Origin: JBNKFV01 sp050290265
GTDB lineage: Bacteria; Pseudomonadota; Gammaproteobacteria; Pseudomonadales; Cellvibrionaceae
Direction: 5' to 3'
DNA length: 24,106 bases
NCBI GenBank assembly: GCA_050290265.1
Contig: JBNKHI010000053.1
Span: 1 to 24,106, forward strand
Shown: in pieces, positions 1 through 7,441 of the stretch
How the letters are laid out: the number at the start of each line of letters is the position of its first letter
How positions within the stretch are numbered: position 1 is the stretch's first letter
Notes under the pieces: model-generated
Told to the model about the DNA's origin: nothing
Databases searched by the model: none
Seen by the model: only the letters and a program-made list of their open reading frames with translations
Translations under genes and position numbers: made by a program

Positions 1-779
1 CCCGTAAGCATAGAGGCTGTATCTGATAAAATATCACCGAATAAGTTGCCGGTTACAATCACATCAAATTGTTTTGGGTTGAATACCAGTTGCATCGACG
101 CGTTATCGACATACAAATGGCTTAACTCAACATCAGGATATTCCTTGGCCACCTCTTCCATCACTTCGCGCCATAAAACGGTAACTTCCAATACGTTTGC
201 CTTGTCGACAGAACACAACTTTTTATTACGCACACGTGCAGATTCAAACGCGACTTTGGCGATACGGCGAATTTCAGTTTCATTGTATATATCGGTATTA
301 AAACCTTCTCTTTCACCTTTATCATTGGTACGAATACCACGTGGTTGACCAAAGTAAATTCCTCCCGTCAGTTCACGCACAATCAAAATATCTAACCCAG
401 ATACCAATTCCGGCTTTAAAGGTGATGCGTCAACCAACTGCGGAAAAGTAATTGCTGGGCGCAAATTTGCAAACAAGTCTAAATCGGCACGGATATCCAA
501 CAGTCCCTGCTCTGGTCGCAAATGGCGCTCCGTTTTTCCATCCCATTTGGGACCACCCACTGAGCCGAACAGGATCGCATCAGCCTTACGCGCTTTCACT
601 TTCGTCTCTTCGGGATAAGGATGACCATATTTGTCGTAAGCTCTACCGCCAAGCATCGCCTCATCAAAAACCAGTCCCAGGTTATCTTGCGCGTTAATAA
701 TCTCCAAGACTTTACGAGCTTCACGAACAATTTCCATTCCAATGCCATCACCTTCGATGACCAAAACATTACGACTCAT
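1..779 (-). CDS. leuB: 3-isopropylmalate dehydrogenase LeuB (partial, N-terminal part)
   Basis: Third step of leucine synthesis in the cytoplasm: NAD-dependent oxidative decarboxylation of 3-isopropylmalate to 2-ketoisocaproate. Reading from an ATG at 777-779, the frame stays open to the window edge, giving about 259 residues of a family usually near 360 long, so the C-terminal third is missing. Visible family features are the N-terminal VIEGDGIGMEI nucleotide/substrate region, LFGSVGGPKWD, LRPEQGLLDIRADLDLFANLRP, RELTGGIYFG and the VDKANVLEV and VTGNLFGDILSD segments that hold catalytic Lys and metal-binding Asp residues. An AGGA ribosome binding site lies 7 bases before the ATG. The PEBP-like gene ends 45 bases upstream on the same strand, and leuD and leuC lie beyond it, so all four may share a transcript. 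Identification is secure. Confidence 0.96.
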   Translation of the reverse strand, partial: MSRNVLVIEGDGIGMEIVREARKVLEIINAQDNLGLVFDEAMLGGRAYDKYGHPYPEETKVKARKADAILFGSVGGPKWDGKTERHLRPEQGLLDIRADLDLFANLRPAITFPQLVDASPLKPELVSGLDILIVRELTGGIYFGQPRGIRTNDKGEREGFNTDIYNETEIRRIAKVAFESARVRNKKLCSVDKANVLEVTVLWREVMEEVAKEYPDVELSHLYVDNASMQLVFNPKQFDVIVTGNLFGDILSDTASMLT

Positions 780-824
780 TTTTCATTCCTGTGTTGTTAT
801 AGTTGCTAGCAATACCCTGATTAA

Positions 825-1391
825 TTAACGACCGTAGTACGCGGTCAAACTAGCAGAGGCCAAATTATTTGCATTTATCATATAACCGATAAGGGCCGAG
901 GTAGCGCCCTCTGGTGGATCAATTTTATCAACCCCTAATGCATATACTGTAAAAACATACCGATGAGGCTTGTCGCCTGGTGGAGGGCAAGCGCCACCAA
1001 AACCATAAGTACCAAAGTCAGACCGACCGTGCTCAGCGCCGTTTGGAAGCATCGCACCACCCGTTTGTCCAGCATCAAAAGCCAATGTGCGCGTGTCTAC
1101 CGGAAGGTTGTAAACCAACCAGTGCCACCACCCAGAACCGGTTGGTGCATCTGGATCATAAACCGTAACGGCATAACTTTTTGTACCTGCAGGCCCTGCA
1201 GTCCAGTGTAATTCCGGTGATTTATTCTCCCCGGTACAGCCAAAGCCGTGAAAAAGATAGGTGTTGGATAAGGTGGAACCAGAGGCAATAGCCGGACTTG
1301 TTAACGTAAATTCCCCCGCATTAGCCAATGGAGATAGTAGTACCATTAGCGCAGTTAAAGCTGATATCAACATACCTGTTTTTTTCAACAT
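825..1391 (-). CDS. Secreted PEBP / YbhB-YbcL family protein (Raf kinase inhibitor-like)
   Basis: A 188-residue protein with a clear Sec signal peptide: basic MLKK, a hydrophobic stretch, then ANA|GEF with predicted cleavage after residue 25. It is therefore probably periplasmic. The mature part carries phosphatidylethanolamine-binding-protein signatures: SPELHWTAGP, the ligand-pocket motif DPDAPTGSGWWHWLVYNLP, and GACPPPGDKPHRYVFTVYAL near the C-terminus. Bacterial members bind small anionic ligands, but their physiological role is mostly unknown and no leucine-related function can be assigned. An AGAGGG ribosome binding site sits about 9 bases before the ATG. The gene lies between leuD (106 bases upstream) and leuB (45 bases downstream) on the same strand, an unusual place for it. 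A GC-rich hairpin in the leuD-side gap might partly separate its transcription from leuCD. Family call is firm; function is open. Confidence 0.9.
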   Translation of the reverse strand: MLKKTGMLISALTALMVLLSPLANAGEFTLTSPAIASGSTLSNTYLFHGFGCTGENKSPELHWTAGPAGTKSYAVTVYDPDAPTGSGWWHWLVYNLPVDTRTLAFDAGQTGGAMLPNGAEHGRSDFGTYGFGGACPPPGDKPHRYVFTVYALGVDKIDPPEGATSALIGYMINANNLASASLTAYYGR

Positions 1392-1467
1392 AACAAAAGC
1401 CCTCTTGTTGGTATTCGCAAATGCTTAGCGCGTTAAAATTTGATTCAGTAAATTTACAAAAGTAACA

Positions 1468-1484
1468 GGGGCAGAATTAGCCCC
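1468..1484 (-). terminator. GC-rich hairpin after leuD (weak terminator or attenuation point)
   Basis: GGGGC and GCCCC form a perfect 5-bp stem around a 7-base loop, beginning 14 bases after the leuD stop codon. On the minus strand it is followed by TGTTACTTTTG, not a proper T-run, so full rho-independent termination is doubtful. It could slow polymerase or stabilise the leuCD mRNA end and so lower expression of the PEBP gene and leuB. Confidence 0.35.
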
Positions 1485-1497
1485 CATTCAAACCTTA

Positions 1498-2151
1498 TCA
1501 ATCCACCACTACAGCACCAAACTGCCAAGGTGTTTTAGCACGAGCCTTTGACTCATAAGCGCTGATGGCATCTGCGTCTTCGAGTGTCAACCCTATGTCA
1601 TCCAAACCGTTTAACAGGCAATGCTTACGAAAATCATCAACAGTAAACGTAAAAGTGTCACCAGAAGGAGTGGTAACGGTTTGCGCCTCAAGATCAATAC
1701 TTAACTCATAGCCTTCAGTCGCATACATTTCTGCAAATAGTTGTTCAACAATATCGGCAGGCAAAACGATGGGCAACAAGCCATTTTTAAACGAGTTGTT
1801 ATAAAAAATATCAGCAAAGCTCGGCGCTATAATACTGCGAAAGCCATAATCATCCAGCGCCCAAGGAGCGTGTTCGCGACTTGAACCACAGCCAAAATTT
1901 TCTCGCGCTAATAAGATCTTCGCACCCTGGTAACGAGGAAAGTTTAACGGGAACTCTTTATTTAACGGACGACTGGCACAGTCTTGATCCGGCTGGCCTT
2001 CATCTAAATAACGTAATGCATCAAATAAATTTTTCCCAAAGCCAGAGCGTTTAATTGATTTTAGAAAATTCTTAGGAATAATCATATCGGTATCAACGTT
2101 CGCACGATCCATAGGCGCGACAATACCTTTTTCTTGAGTAAAACTTTTCAT
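1498..2151 (-). CDS. leuD: 3-isopropylmalate dehydratase small subunit LeuD
   Basis: Small subunit of isopropylmalate isomerase, which with LeuC interconverts 2- and 3-isopropylmalate in leucine synthesis. The frame can be opened at a TTG at 2157, but the ATG at 2149-2151 gives the family-typical start MKSFTQEKGIVAPMDRANVD and 217 residues, so I chose it. An AGGA box lies about 10 bases upstream. Family marks include NVDTDMIIPKNFLKSIKRSGFG near the N-terminus, the swivelling-domain motif LLARENFGCGSSREHAPWAL and FADIFYNNSFKNGLLP. Length fits the bacterial small-subunit family (about 200-215). leuC ends just upstream (stop at 2180), so the two subunits are almost certainly co-transcribed and made together. 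Confidence 0.97.
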   Translation of the reverse strand: MKSFTQEKGIVAPMDRANVDTDMIIPKNFLKSIKRSGFGKNLFDALRYLDEGQPDQDCASRPLNKEFPLNFPRYQGAKILLARENFGCGSSREHAPWALDDYGFRSIIAPSFADIFYNNSFKNGLLPIVLPADIVEQLFAEMYATEGYELSIDLEAQTVTTPSGDTFTFTVDDFRKHCLLNGLDDIGLTLEDADAISAYESKARAKTPWQFGAVVVD

Positions 2152-2179
2152 TTTCAAGCTTCCTATCTAGTAATCGTTT

Positions 2180-3598
2180 TTACAGATCGCGAACATCGAC
2201 GAAATGGCCTTTTACAGCCGCGGCAGCTGCCATAGCCGGCCCAACTAAATGCGTGCGCCCCCCGTAGCCCTGGCGCCCTTCAAAATTACGATTTGACGTG
2301 GATGCGCAATGCTCACCATTACCCAATTTATCCGCATTCATGGCCAAACACATGGAACAACCAGGTTCGCGCCATTCAAAACCCGCTTCGACCAGTATCT
2401 TGTCTAACCCCTCGGCTTCGGCTTGTGCTTTCACTTTACCTGAACCTGGAACGACCATGGCTTGCTTCACTGTACCGGCCACTTTACGACCTTTGGCAAC
2501 CTGCGCAGCTGCACGAATATCTTCTATTCGTGAATTGGTACAAGAGCCGATAAATACTCGGTCTACAGGTATATCTGTAATTTTCTGGCCAGCTTGTAAA
2601 CCCATATACTTCAAAGCACCTTCGATGGCAGACCTTTTCACAGGGTCAGTTTCCTGAGCCGGATCTGGCACATTAGCATCGACAGGCAACACCATTTCCG
2701 GGGAAGTCCCCCAGCTCACCTGTGGTTGAATAGTGGATCCATCCAGCTCAACAACCTTGTCAAATACTGCGTCGTCGTCGCTAACCAGGCCTTTCCAATA
2801 CTCAACAGCCATATCCCACTGTTCCGCTTTCGGCGAATAAGTACGCCCTTTCACATAGTCGATAGTGGTCTGATCAACAGCCACCATCCCAGCCCGCGAA
2901 CCGGCCTCGATTGCCATATTACAGACTGTCATACGGCCTTCCATGCTCATATCTCTAAACACCTGACCACCGAATTCGATCGCATAACCGGTGCCTCCAG
3001 CAGTACCAATTTTGCCAATAATAGCCAGTACTACGTCTTTAGGTGTCACGCCGGGGGACAGTGAACCCTCGACCTTGACCAGCATATTATTCATTTTCTT
3101 GGACACTAAACATTGCGTAGCCAACACATGCTCCACTTCTGAAGTGCCAATACCATGAGCCAAAGCCCCTAAGGCGCCATTAGTGGCTGTGTGAGAATCA
3201 CCACACACAATCGTCATACCGGGTAAACAGGCACCAGACTCAGGACCAATAACATGCACAATACCTTGACGCTGATCGTTGATCTTGAATTCTACTATCC
3301 CGTACTCATCACAATTATCATCCAGAGTTTGTATCTGGATACGCGCAACTTGGTCCTCAATACCACTGTTACCTTGAGACCGCTCGGCCGTTGACGTCGG
3401 CACGTTGTGATCAGGCGTCGCGACGACACTGTCAATCCGCCATGGTTTGCGCCCTGCCAGACGCAGTCCTTCAAAAGCCTGCGGCGACGTCACTTCATGA
3501 ATGATATGACGGTCAATATAGATTAATGCAGAGCCATCATCGCGCTGCTTAACCACATGAGCATCCCACAATTTGTCGTAAAGGGTTTTTCCGGCCAT
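2180..3598 (-). CDS. leuC: 3-isopropylmalate dehydratase large subunit LeuC
   Basis: Large, iron-sulfur subunit of isopropylmalate isomerase (aconitase superfamily), 472 residues, the usual length. The 4Fe-4S ligands are visible as the single Cys in VFIGSCTNSRIEDIRAAA and the pair in GCSMCLAMN. Other family blocks are MAGKTLYDKLWDAHVV at the start, VCGDSHTATNGALGALAHGIGTSEVEHVLATQ, and STSNRNFEGRQGYGGRTHLVGPAMAAAAA near the end. The ATG at 3596-3598 has only a weak AGAG ribosome binding site. It is the first gene of the leu operon, with leuD 28 bases downstream. The divergent LysR gene starts 158 bases away, and the shared intergenic region holds a candidate operator. No leucine-rich leader peptide was seen upstream, so attenuation of the enterobacterial leu type is not supported. 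Confidence 0.98.
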   Translation of the reverse strand: MAGKTLYDKLWDAHVVKQRDDGSALIYIDRHIIHEVTSPQAFEGLRLAGRKPWRIDSVVATPDHNVPTSTAERSQGNSGIEDQVARIQIQTLDDNCDEYGIVEFKINDQRQGIVHVIGPESGACLPGMTIVCGDSHTATNGALGALAHGIGTSEVEHVLATQCLVSKKMNNMLVKVEGSLSPGVTPKDVVLAIIGKIGTAGGTGYAIEFGGQVFRDMSMEGRMTVCNMAIEAGSRAGMVAVDQTTIDYVKGRTYSPKAEQWDMAVEYWKGLVSDDDAVFDKVVELDGSTIQPQVSWGTSPEMVLPVDANVPDPAQETDPVKRSAIEGALKYMGLQAGQKITDIPVDRVFIGSCTNSRIEDIRAAAQVAKGRKVAGTVKQAMVVPGSGKVKAQAEAEGLDKILVEAGFEWREPGCSMCLAMNADKLGNGEHCASTSNRNFEGRQGYGGRTHLVGPAMAAAAAVKGHFVDVRDL

Positions 3599-3703
3599 GG
3601 TTATATCTCTTTAATTTACTGAAAGTGAAGTCAGTGTATGGCGCAGCAACCGAGCGCTTTACACAATGCGGAGAATTTTACGCGGGGGCCTTAGATAAAA
3701 CAA

Positions 3704-3727
3704 ATTCATATTTTTTATAATTTGAAT
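3704..3727. promoter_or_regulatory. Candidate LysR operator between leuC and the divergent regulator
   Basis: ATTCA (3704-3708) and TGAAT (3723-3727) form an inverted repeat with a 14-base AT-rich centre that includes TTATAA. LysR regulators typically bind interrupted dyads of this kind (core T-N11-A) between themselves and a divergent target. Position is right: about 30 bases before the LysR start and 105 bases before leuC. Binding is inferred only. Confidence 0.35.
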
Positions 3728-3756
3728 AACAAAATGGAATGGTATTAAATTAGCAG

Positions 3757-4635
3757 ATGGATACTCAAAACCTAAGCGCCTTCGTCAGTGTTGCCGAATT
3801 GCAGTCATTTTCCGACGCTGCAGCAAAGCTGCACCTGACACAACCCGCTATCAGCAAACGCATTGCCGTGCTGGAATCCCAGCTGGGTTGCCAGCTGTTT
3901 GACCGGATTGGCCGCAAGGTACATCTTACAGAGGCCGGCCAAACTCTATTGCCACGGGCCCAACGGATACTGCAGGATGTGCGCGATGCCCAGCGTATGA
4001 TTGTCGATTTATCCGGTGAGATTCGAGGTGAACTCCGCATCGCCACCAGTCACCATATTGGTCTTCATCGGCTTCCCCACCTATTGAAGACCTTTATCCA
4101 AAAATACCCCAACGTCGATTTGGATATCGACTTTATTGGCTCAGAGAACGCTTACAACGCGGTATCACGAGGCCAAATAGAGCTCGCTGTCGTCACGCTG
4201 GCGCCAGAAAATAACCCGGTTATCGCCAGCTATCCACTCTGGCTGGATAACCTGGAGTTCGCCGCTAGCGATGATCACCCGTTAGCCAGGCTAGCTCCCA
4301 AAGCCATAACACTGACAACCATGGCCCAGTACCCGGCACTGTTACCCGACCTCGATACGTTTACATCAAAACTGATTACTGCGCCTTTTGAAGCACAGGA
4401 GTTACGCATGCAAACGACCATGGCAACCAACTATATGGAAACATTAAAAATGCTCGCCGGAATCGGCCTGGGCTGGACAGTTCTGCCGGATCAAATCATT
4501 GAACCACCGTTGCAGATCATCAAGGTTAAAAATGTTTCATTAAAACGGCAGTTGGGTATCATCCATCATCGAAACCGAAGTATCAGTCATGCTGGCAAGG
4601 CATTTATTCAGCATTTACGTGAAAACCACATTTGA
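3757..4635 (+). CDS. LysR family transcriptional regulator, divergent from leuCD
   Basis: A 292-residue LysR-type regulator of normal length. The N-terminal winged helix-turn-helix is at about residues 1-60, with FSDAAAKLHLTQPAISKRIAVLESQLGCQLFDR as the DNA-binding core, followed by a linker helix and a periplasmic-binding-like effector domain (about 90-290) with SHHIGLHRLPHLLKTFIQKYPNVDLDI and GRQGELAVV-like elements (here SRGQIELAVVTLAP). The divergent position next to leuC suggests that it controls the leu genes in response to a pathway intermediate, but this is inference from arrangement. The ATG has a weak ribosome binding site, common for low-level regulators. It is unlikely to be part of the same unit as the outer-membrane protein gene 159 bases downstream, which has its own palindromic upstream element. 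Confidence 0.9.
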   Translation: MDTQNLSAFVSVAELQSFSDAAAKLHLTQPAISKRIAVLESQLGCQLFDRIGRKVHLTEAGQTLLPRAQRILQDVRDAQRMIVDLSGEIRGELRIATSHHIGLHRLPHLLKTFIQKYPNVDLDIDFIGSENAYNAVSRGQIELAVVTLAPENNPVIASYPLWLDNLEFAASDDHPLARLAPKAITLTTMAQYPALLPDLDTFTSKLITAPFEAQELRMQTTMATNYMETLKMLAGIGLGWTVLPDQIIEPPLQIIKVKNVSLKRQLGIIHHRNRSISHAGKAFIQHLRENHI

Positions 4636-4714
4636 TGTGATACAAGCATGACCAAACCAGAAAAAATAAAATCAAAACTGTTTTTTGATCACGTTAACAA
4701 CGCAAACTATCTAA

Positions 4715-4756
4715 ATGTCATAGACTGGTACTTAAATTTAAGTACCGATATGACAT
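4715..4756. repeat. Long nested palindrome upstream of the outer-membrane protein gene
   Basis: GGTACTTAAATTTAAGTACC (4727-4746) is a perfect 20-bp palindrome. It is flanked by a second, outer inverted repeat, ATGTCATA (4715-4722) and TATGACAT (4749-4756), offset by one base, giving an 18-bp-plus dyad interrupted by a small asymmetric bulge. It ends 38 bases before the ATG of the barrel protein. There is no T-run after it, so it is not a classic terminator. It is best explained as an operator for a dimeric regulator or as a 5'-UTR hairpin. Confidence 0.6.
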
Positions 4757-4794
4757 AAACACCAAAAACTACCAGGGAAACAAAGGAAACTGTT

Positions 4795-5556
4795 ATGAAA
4801 TTCAAAAAACATGTTCTGGCCATGGGCATTACATCGGCTCTGTTGGCTGCGCCGCTTGCGCAAGCAGACACCGTACTAGGTATCTATGCCGGGGCGGGGA
4901 TGTGGAAAAGTGATTACAGCGGTGATGCAGGTGCCGTTAGTATCAATATTGACCAGCTAGGTCTGAAAGAAGAAAACAACGAATACTACTACGTCGCACT
5001 GGAACACCCAGTTCCGATTATTCCAAATATTCGCCTCTATCACACGGCCCTGGAAACCACGGGGTTAGGCACTATCTCGCAAGACTTTACACTGGATAAT
5101 CAAACGTTTACCACTAACACTGAAGTGGCTACAGACTTAGACCTGACCCACACAGATGCAACACTCTACTACGAAGTGCTGGACAACTGGATAAATTTAG
5201 ATTTTGGACTAACTTTACGTAAGTACGATGGCAACATCACAGCCGTTGATACCAGTGGAACTCTCGCTTCTGAAACTGTTGATATTAATGAAACACTGCC
5301 ACTGCTCTACGCCAAAGTTCAGTTTGATTTACCCTTTACTGGCTGGGCGGTAGGCGCCTACGGTAACTTTATTTCTTACGACGGCAACAGTTTAAGCGAC
5401 GTATCGGCTTCTTTAATGTACAGCTTTGAATCTGCAGTTGATCTCGGTTTTGAAGTCGGCTTCCGCCGCACAGCGCTAGAGTTAGATGACACATCAGACC
5501 TGCAAAGCGACATCACCATCGATGGCTTGTTTGCTGGCGTAACAATGCACTTCTAA
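4795..5556 (+). CDS. Outer-membrane beta-barrel protein, TIGR04219-like
   Basis: A 253-residue exported protein. The signal peptide is MKFKKHVLAMGITSALLAAPLAQA with cleavage expected after residue 24. The mature chain begins DTVLGIYAGAGMWKSDYSGDAG, and shows alternating hydrophobic/polar strands and a terminal Phe (GLFAGVTMHF), the signal used for barrel assembly in the outer membrane. The pattern recalls the TIGR04219 outer-membrane family of marine Gammaproteobacteria, whose function is not established. The ATG is preceded by AAGGAAA at a good distance. It is a single-gene unit, with the long palindrome upstream and a strong terminator downstream. It is adjacent to the GST cluster but on the opposite strand, so a role in aromatic uptake cannot be claimed from position alone. 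Confidence 0.8.
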   Translation: MKFKKHVLAMGITSALLAAPLAQADTVLGIYAGAGMWKSDYSGDAGAVSINIDQLGLKEENNEYYYVALEHPVPIIPNIRLYHTALETTGLGTISQDFTLDNQTFTTNTEVATDLDLTHTDATLYYEVLDNWINLDFGLTLRKYDGNITAVDTSGTLASETVDINETLPLLYAKVQFDLPFTGWAVGAYGNFISYDGNSLSDVSASLMYSFESAVDLGFEVGFRRTALELDDTSDLQSDITIDGLFAGVTMHF

Positions 5557-5580
5557 TTTAGCAATCAGTATTAAACTAAA

Positions 5581-5607
5581 AAGAGCCCTACAATGGGCTC
5601 TTTTTTT
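5581..5607 (+). terminator. Bidirectional rho-independent terminator
   Basis: AAGAGCCC (5581-5588) pairs with GGGCTCTT (5595-5602) around a 6-base loop, and the T-run continues to 5607. On the minus strand the same stem is followed by TTTTTAGTTT, so it can also end the converging GST operon, whose last stop codon is at 5642. It closes both transcription units. Confidence 0.88.
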
Positions 5608-5641
5608 AGTACTTTAACATATATAAATGGCGGCAAATTGA

Positions 5642-6403
5642 TTAACGTGCCTCACCGGTAAAGGTACGCAACGCCGGATTGGTATGATCGGGCATTGCAA
5701 GCGCAGCTTTTACCGCTGGGCGAGCCAACATATTTTCTCTCCACTTGACCAGGTTTGGCGCTCGTGTCGCGATTTCCAGCTCTGGAAACATACGTTCAAC
5801 CATAGCACCACAGTGGCAGAAAAAGTTAATGTCGGCCAACGTATACTCATCCCCTGCTAACCACTTTGTTTTACCTAATTGTTCATTGACTTTGTCCACT
5901 GCCGCCTCAATTTTCTGGGTAGCATGCTGCAACTGTTCTTCACTAAAACCGGCCCGCGCAGTTTTCCATTTTTCTCGTTGATCCGCTAATGGAATTTGTT
6001 CCATCAGTTTTTCAAAATCACCATCTTCTATACCGCGAGCAATAACGGAAATCATGCGATTCCAGCCATGCATTGATACAAAATTCATAACGTGTTCATC
6101 AACAAACTTATTCCAATAACGCATACGTGCTTTACCCACGGGGTCAAGCGGACGCAACGGTATCTCGGGAAACACATCCTCCAAATATTCATTGATGACG
6201 GTAGTATGCGTAATAATGACTCCATTATGATCAAGTACCGGCACTTGCCCTTCGGGATTAATAGCTATAAACCAAGGTTGGTGTTGTTCAAATTTATGCA
6301 AATCAACATAGACACTCTTAAAGTCAAGCCCCTTTTCTTTTAGTGGGATCATCGATTTTAAAGAATTTGCAGCGGGTTCAGCGTGATAATAAGTTAACGC
6401 CAT
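5642..6403 (-). CDS. LigF-like glutathione S-transferase (candidate beta-etherase)
   Basis: A 253-residue GST with a thioredoxin-like N-terminal domain (about 1-85) and a helical C-terminal domain. From memory of Sphingobium LigF, the N-terminal third matches closely: E-P-A-A-N-S (residues 9-14, where LigF has GANS), L-K-EKGLDF, VDLHKFEQHQPWF, INPEGQVPVL, YLEDVFPE and LRPLDP, then VDEHVMNFVSMHGW in the second domain. LigF is a glutathione-dependent beta-etherase that displaces the aryloxy group from the beta carbon of lignin-type alpha-keto ethers. The Asn-Ser of the ANS motif is the presumed glutathione-activating site. It is the last gene of the minus-strand cluster, 122 bases after the amidohydrolase, with GGAG before the ATG. 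Membership of the LigF-like group is well supported; the substrate is inferred, and other glutathione-dependent eliminations are possible. Confidence 0.82.
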   Translation of the reverse strand: MALTYYHAEPAANSLKSMIPLKEKGLDFKSVYVDLHKFEQHQPWFIAINPEGQVPVLDHNGVIITHTTVINEYLEDVFPEIPLRPLDPVGKARMRYWNKFVDEHVMNFVSMHGWNRMISVIARGIEDGDFEKLMEQIPLADQREKWKTARAGFSEEQLQHATQKIEAAVDKVNEQLGKTKWLAGDEYTLADINFFCHCGAMVERMFPELEIATRAPNLVKWRENMLARPAVKAALAMPDHTNPALRTFTGEAR

Positions 6404-6424
6404 GAGGTTTTCTCCATTGGTATC

Positions 6425-6503
6425 AGCTGGCAGTGCTGAATATTATTTTTATCAAAGAGCTGGTCGTAAGTCACACCACTGCCTACCAACGTTAGCTGGC
6501 AGT
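6425..6503. repeat. Pair of 10-bp direct repeats between amidohydrolase and GST genes
   Basis: AGCTGGCAGT occurs at 6425-6434 and again at 6494-6503 within the 122-base gap. The spacing of 69 bases has no obvious meaning. It may be chance or part of an internal regulatory region for the last GST gene. Confidence 0.4.
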
Positions 6504-6525
6504 AGTCTCACGTAACATCAGGAAA

Positions 6526-7395
6526 TTATTTCAAGCCCAATACTTTTATCGCATTTTCTTTCAAGATTAAGGGCATTACGTCTTCACGGAAACCCGCATC
6601 TTTTGCTGCTGCAATCCATTTATCTGGCGTAATGAGAGGGAAATCCGAGCCAAACAACATTTTGTGTTTCAATTGCGTATTCGCATAGTGAATCACTTGT
6701 TTCGGAAAGTACTTTGGGGACCAGCCAGACAAATCGATAAACACGTTGGCCTTGTGCAATGCCATAGATAAACTTTCATCTGTCCAAGGCCAACTTGGAT
6801 GCGCCAATATCACTTTCATATCAGGAAAGTCAGCAGCAACATCATCAACCATCATTGGCTGACCATACTTCAATTTGACACCACCACCACCTGGCAATCC
6901 GGTACCCATGCCCGAGTGGCCGGTATGAAAAATAGCTGGCAACTTATACTCTGCAATCACCTCATACAGCGGATAAGCCATACGATCGGATGGATGAAAG
7001 CCCTGCATAGGCGGATGGAACTTAAACCCCTTAATCCCATATTCTTCTACCAGCATACGCGCTTCACGGGCACCCAATTTACCTTTATGAGGATCAATCG
7101 ATGCGAAGGGAATCATGACATCACTATTATCTTTCGCAAACTCAGCAATTTCTTCGTTACGAATACGCTTAGCGCCAATCTCTGCTTCCATATCCACAGT
7201 GAACATGACAAAGGCAACTTGCTGTTCACGATAGTACTGAATAGTTTCAGGAATCGTGGGACGCTTGCGGTCCACTTTAAAATACGATGACGCTGCATCA
7301 AAGAACTTACCCATTACCGGATCTTCCGGATCACAGCAAGAAACCTCAGCATGCGTGTGCACATCAATAGCTTTAATTTTATCTAAATCAATCAT
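6526..7395 (-). CDS. Amidohydrolase superfamily metal-dependent hydrolase (Amidohydro_2 type)
   Basis: A 289-residue TIM-barrel hydrolase. The metal-binding set is intact: DVHTHAE (His13, His15) at the start, FKFHPP, IFHTGHSG, VILAHPSWP and the Asp of LFGSDFPL near the C-terminus. This subfamily covers decarboxylases and C-C or thioester hydrolases acting on aromatic and carbonyl compounds, including a reported class that cleaves 4-hydroxyphenyl-beta-ketoacyl-CoA to an aromatic acid. With an acyl-CoA ligase in the same operon, cleavage of an aroylacetyl-CoA is a reasonable guess, but a decarboxylase or lactonase is not excluded. The gene starts 46 bases after the Nu-class GST; the ATG at 7393-7395 is preceded by GAGG 11 bases upstream. 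Confidence 0.85.
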   Translation of the reverse strand: MIDLDKIKAIDVHTHAEVSCCDPEDPVMGKFFDAASSYFKVDRKRPTIPETIQYYREQQVAFVMFTVDMEAEIGAKRIRNEEIAEFAKDNSDVMIPFASIDPHKGKLGAREARMLVEEYGIKGFKFHPPMQGFHPSDRMAYPLYEVIAEYKLPAIFHTGHSGMGTGLPGGGGVKLKYGQPMMVDDVAADFPDMKVILAHPSWPWTDESLSMALHKANVFIDLSGWSPKYFPKQVIHYANTQLKHKMLFGSDFPLITPDKWIAAAKDAGFREDVMPLILKENAIKVLGLK

Positions 7396-7441
7396 GAACT
7401 CTTTTACCTCATGGGAACGGAATGCTCTCGACGAACAAACA

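Noticed and set aside
2298..2657. 119-codon plus-strand open frame inside leuC
   Set aside because: Lies wholly inside the well-supported leuC gene in another frame, with no family features.
3599..3700. Leucine-rich leader peptide for attenuation of leuC
   Set aside because: Searched on the minus strand upstream of leuC; no short frame with a run of Leu codons or a terminator hairpin was seen.
4671..4689. ATCAAAA-CTGTT-TTTTGAT hairpin after the LysR gene
   Set aside because: A perfect 7-bp stem but almost wholly A-T and without a following T-run, so a terminator call is not supported.
6799..7290. 163-codon plus-strand open frame opposite the amidohydrolase
   Set aside because: Antisense shadow of a gene with a complete metal-binding motif set; its translation shows no recognisable domain.
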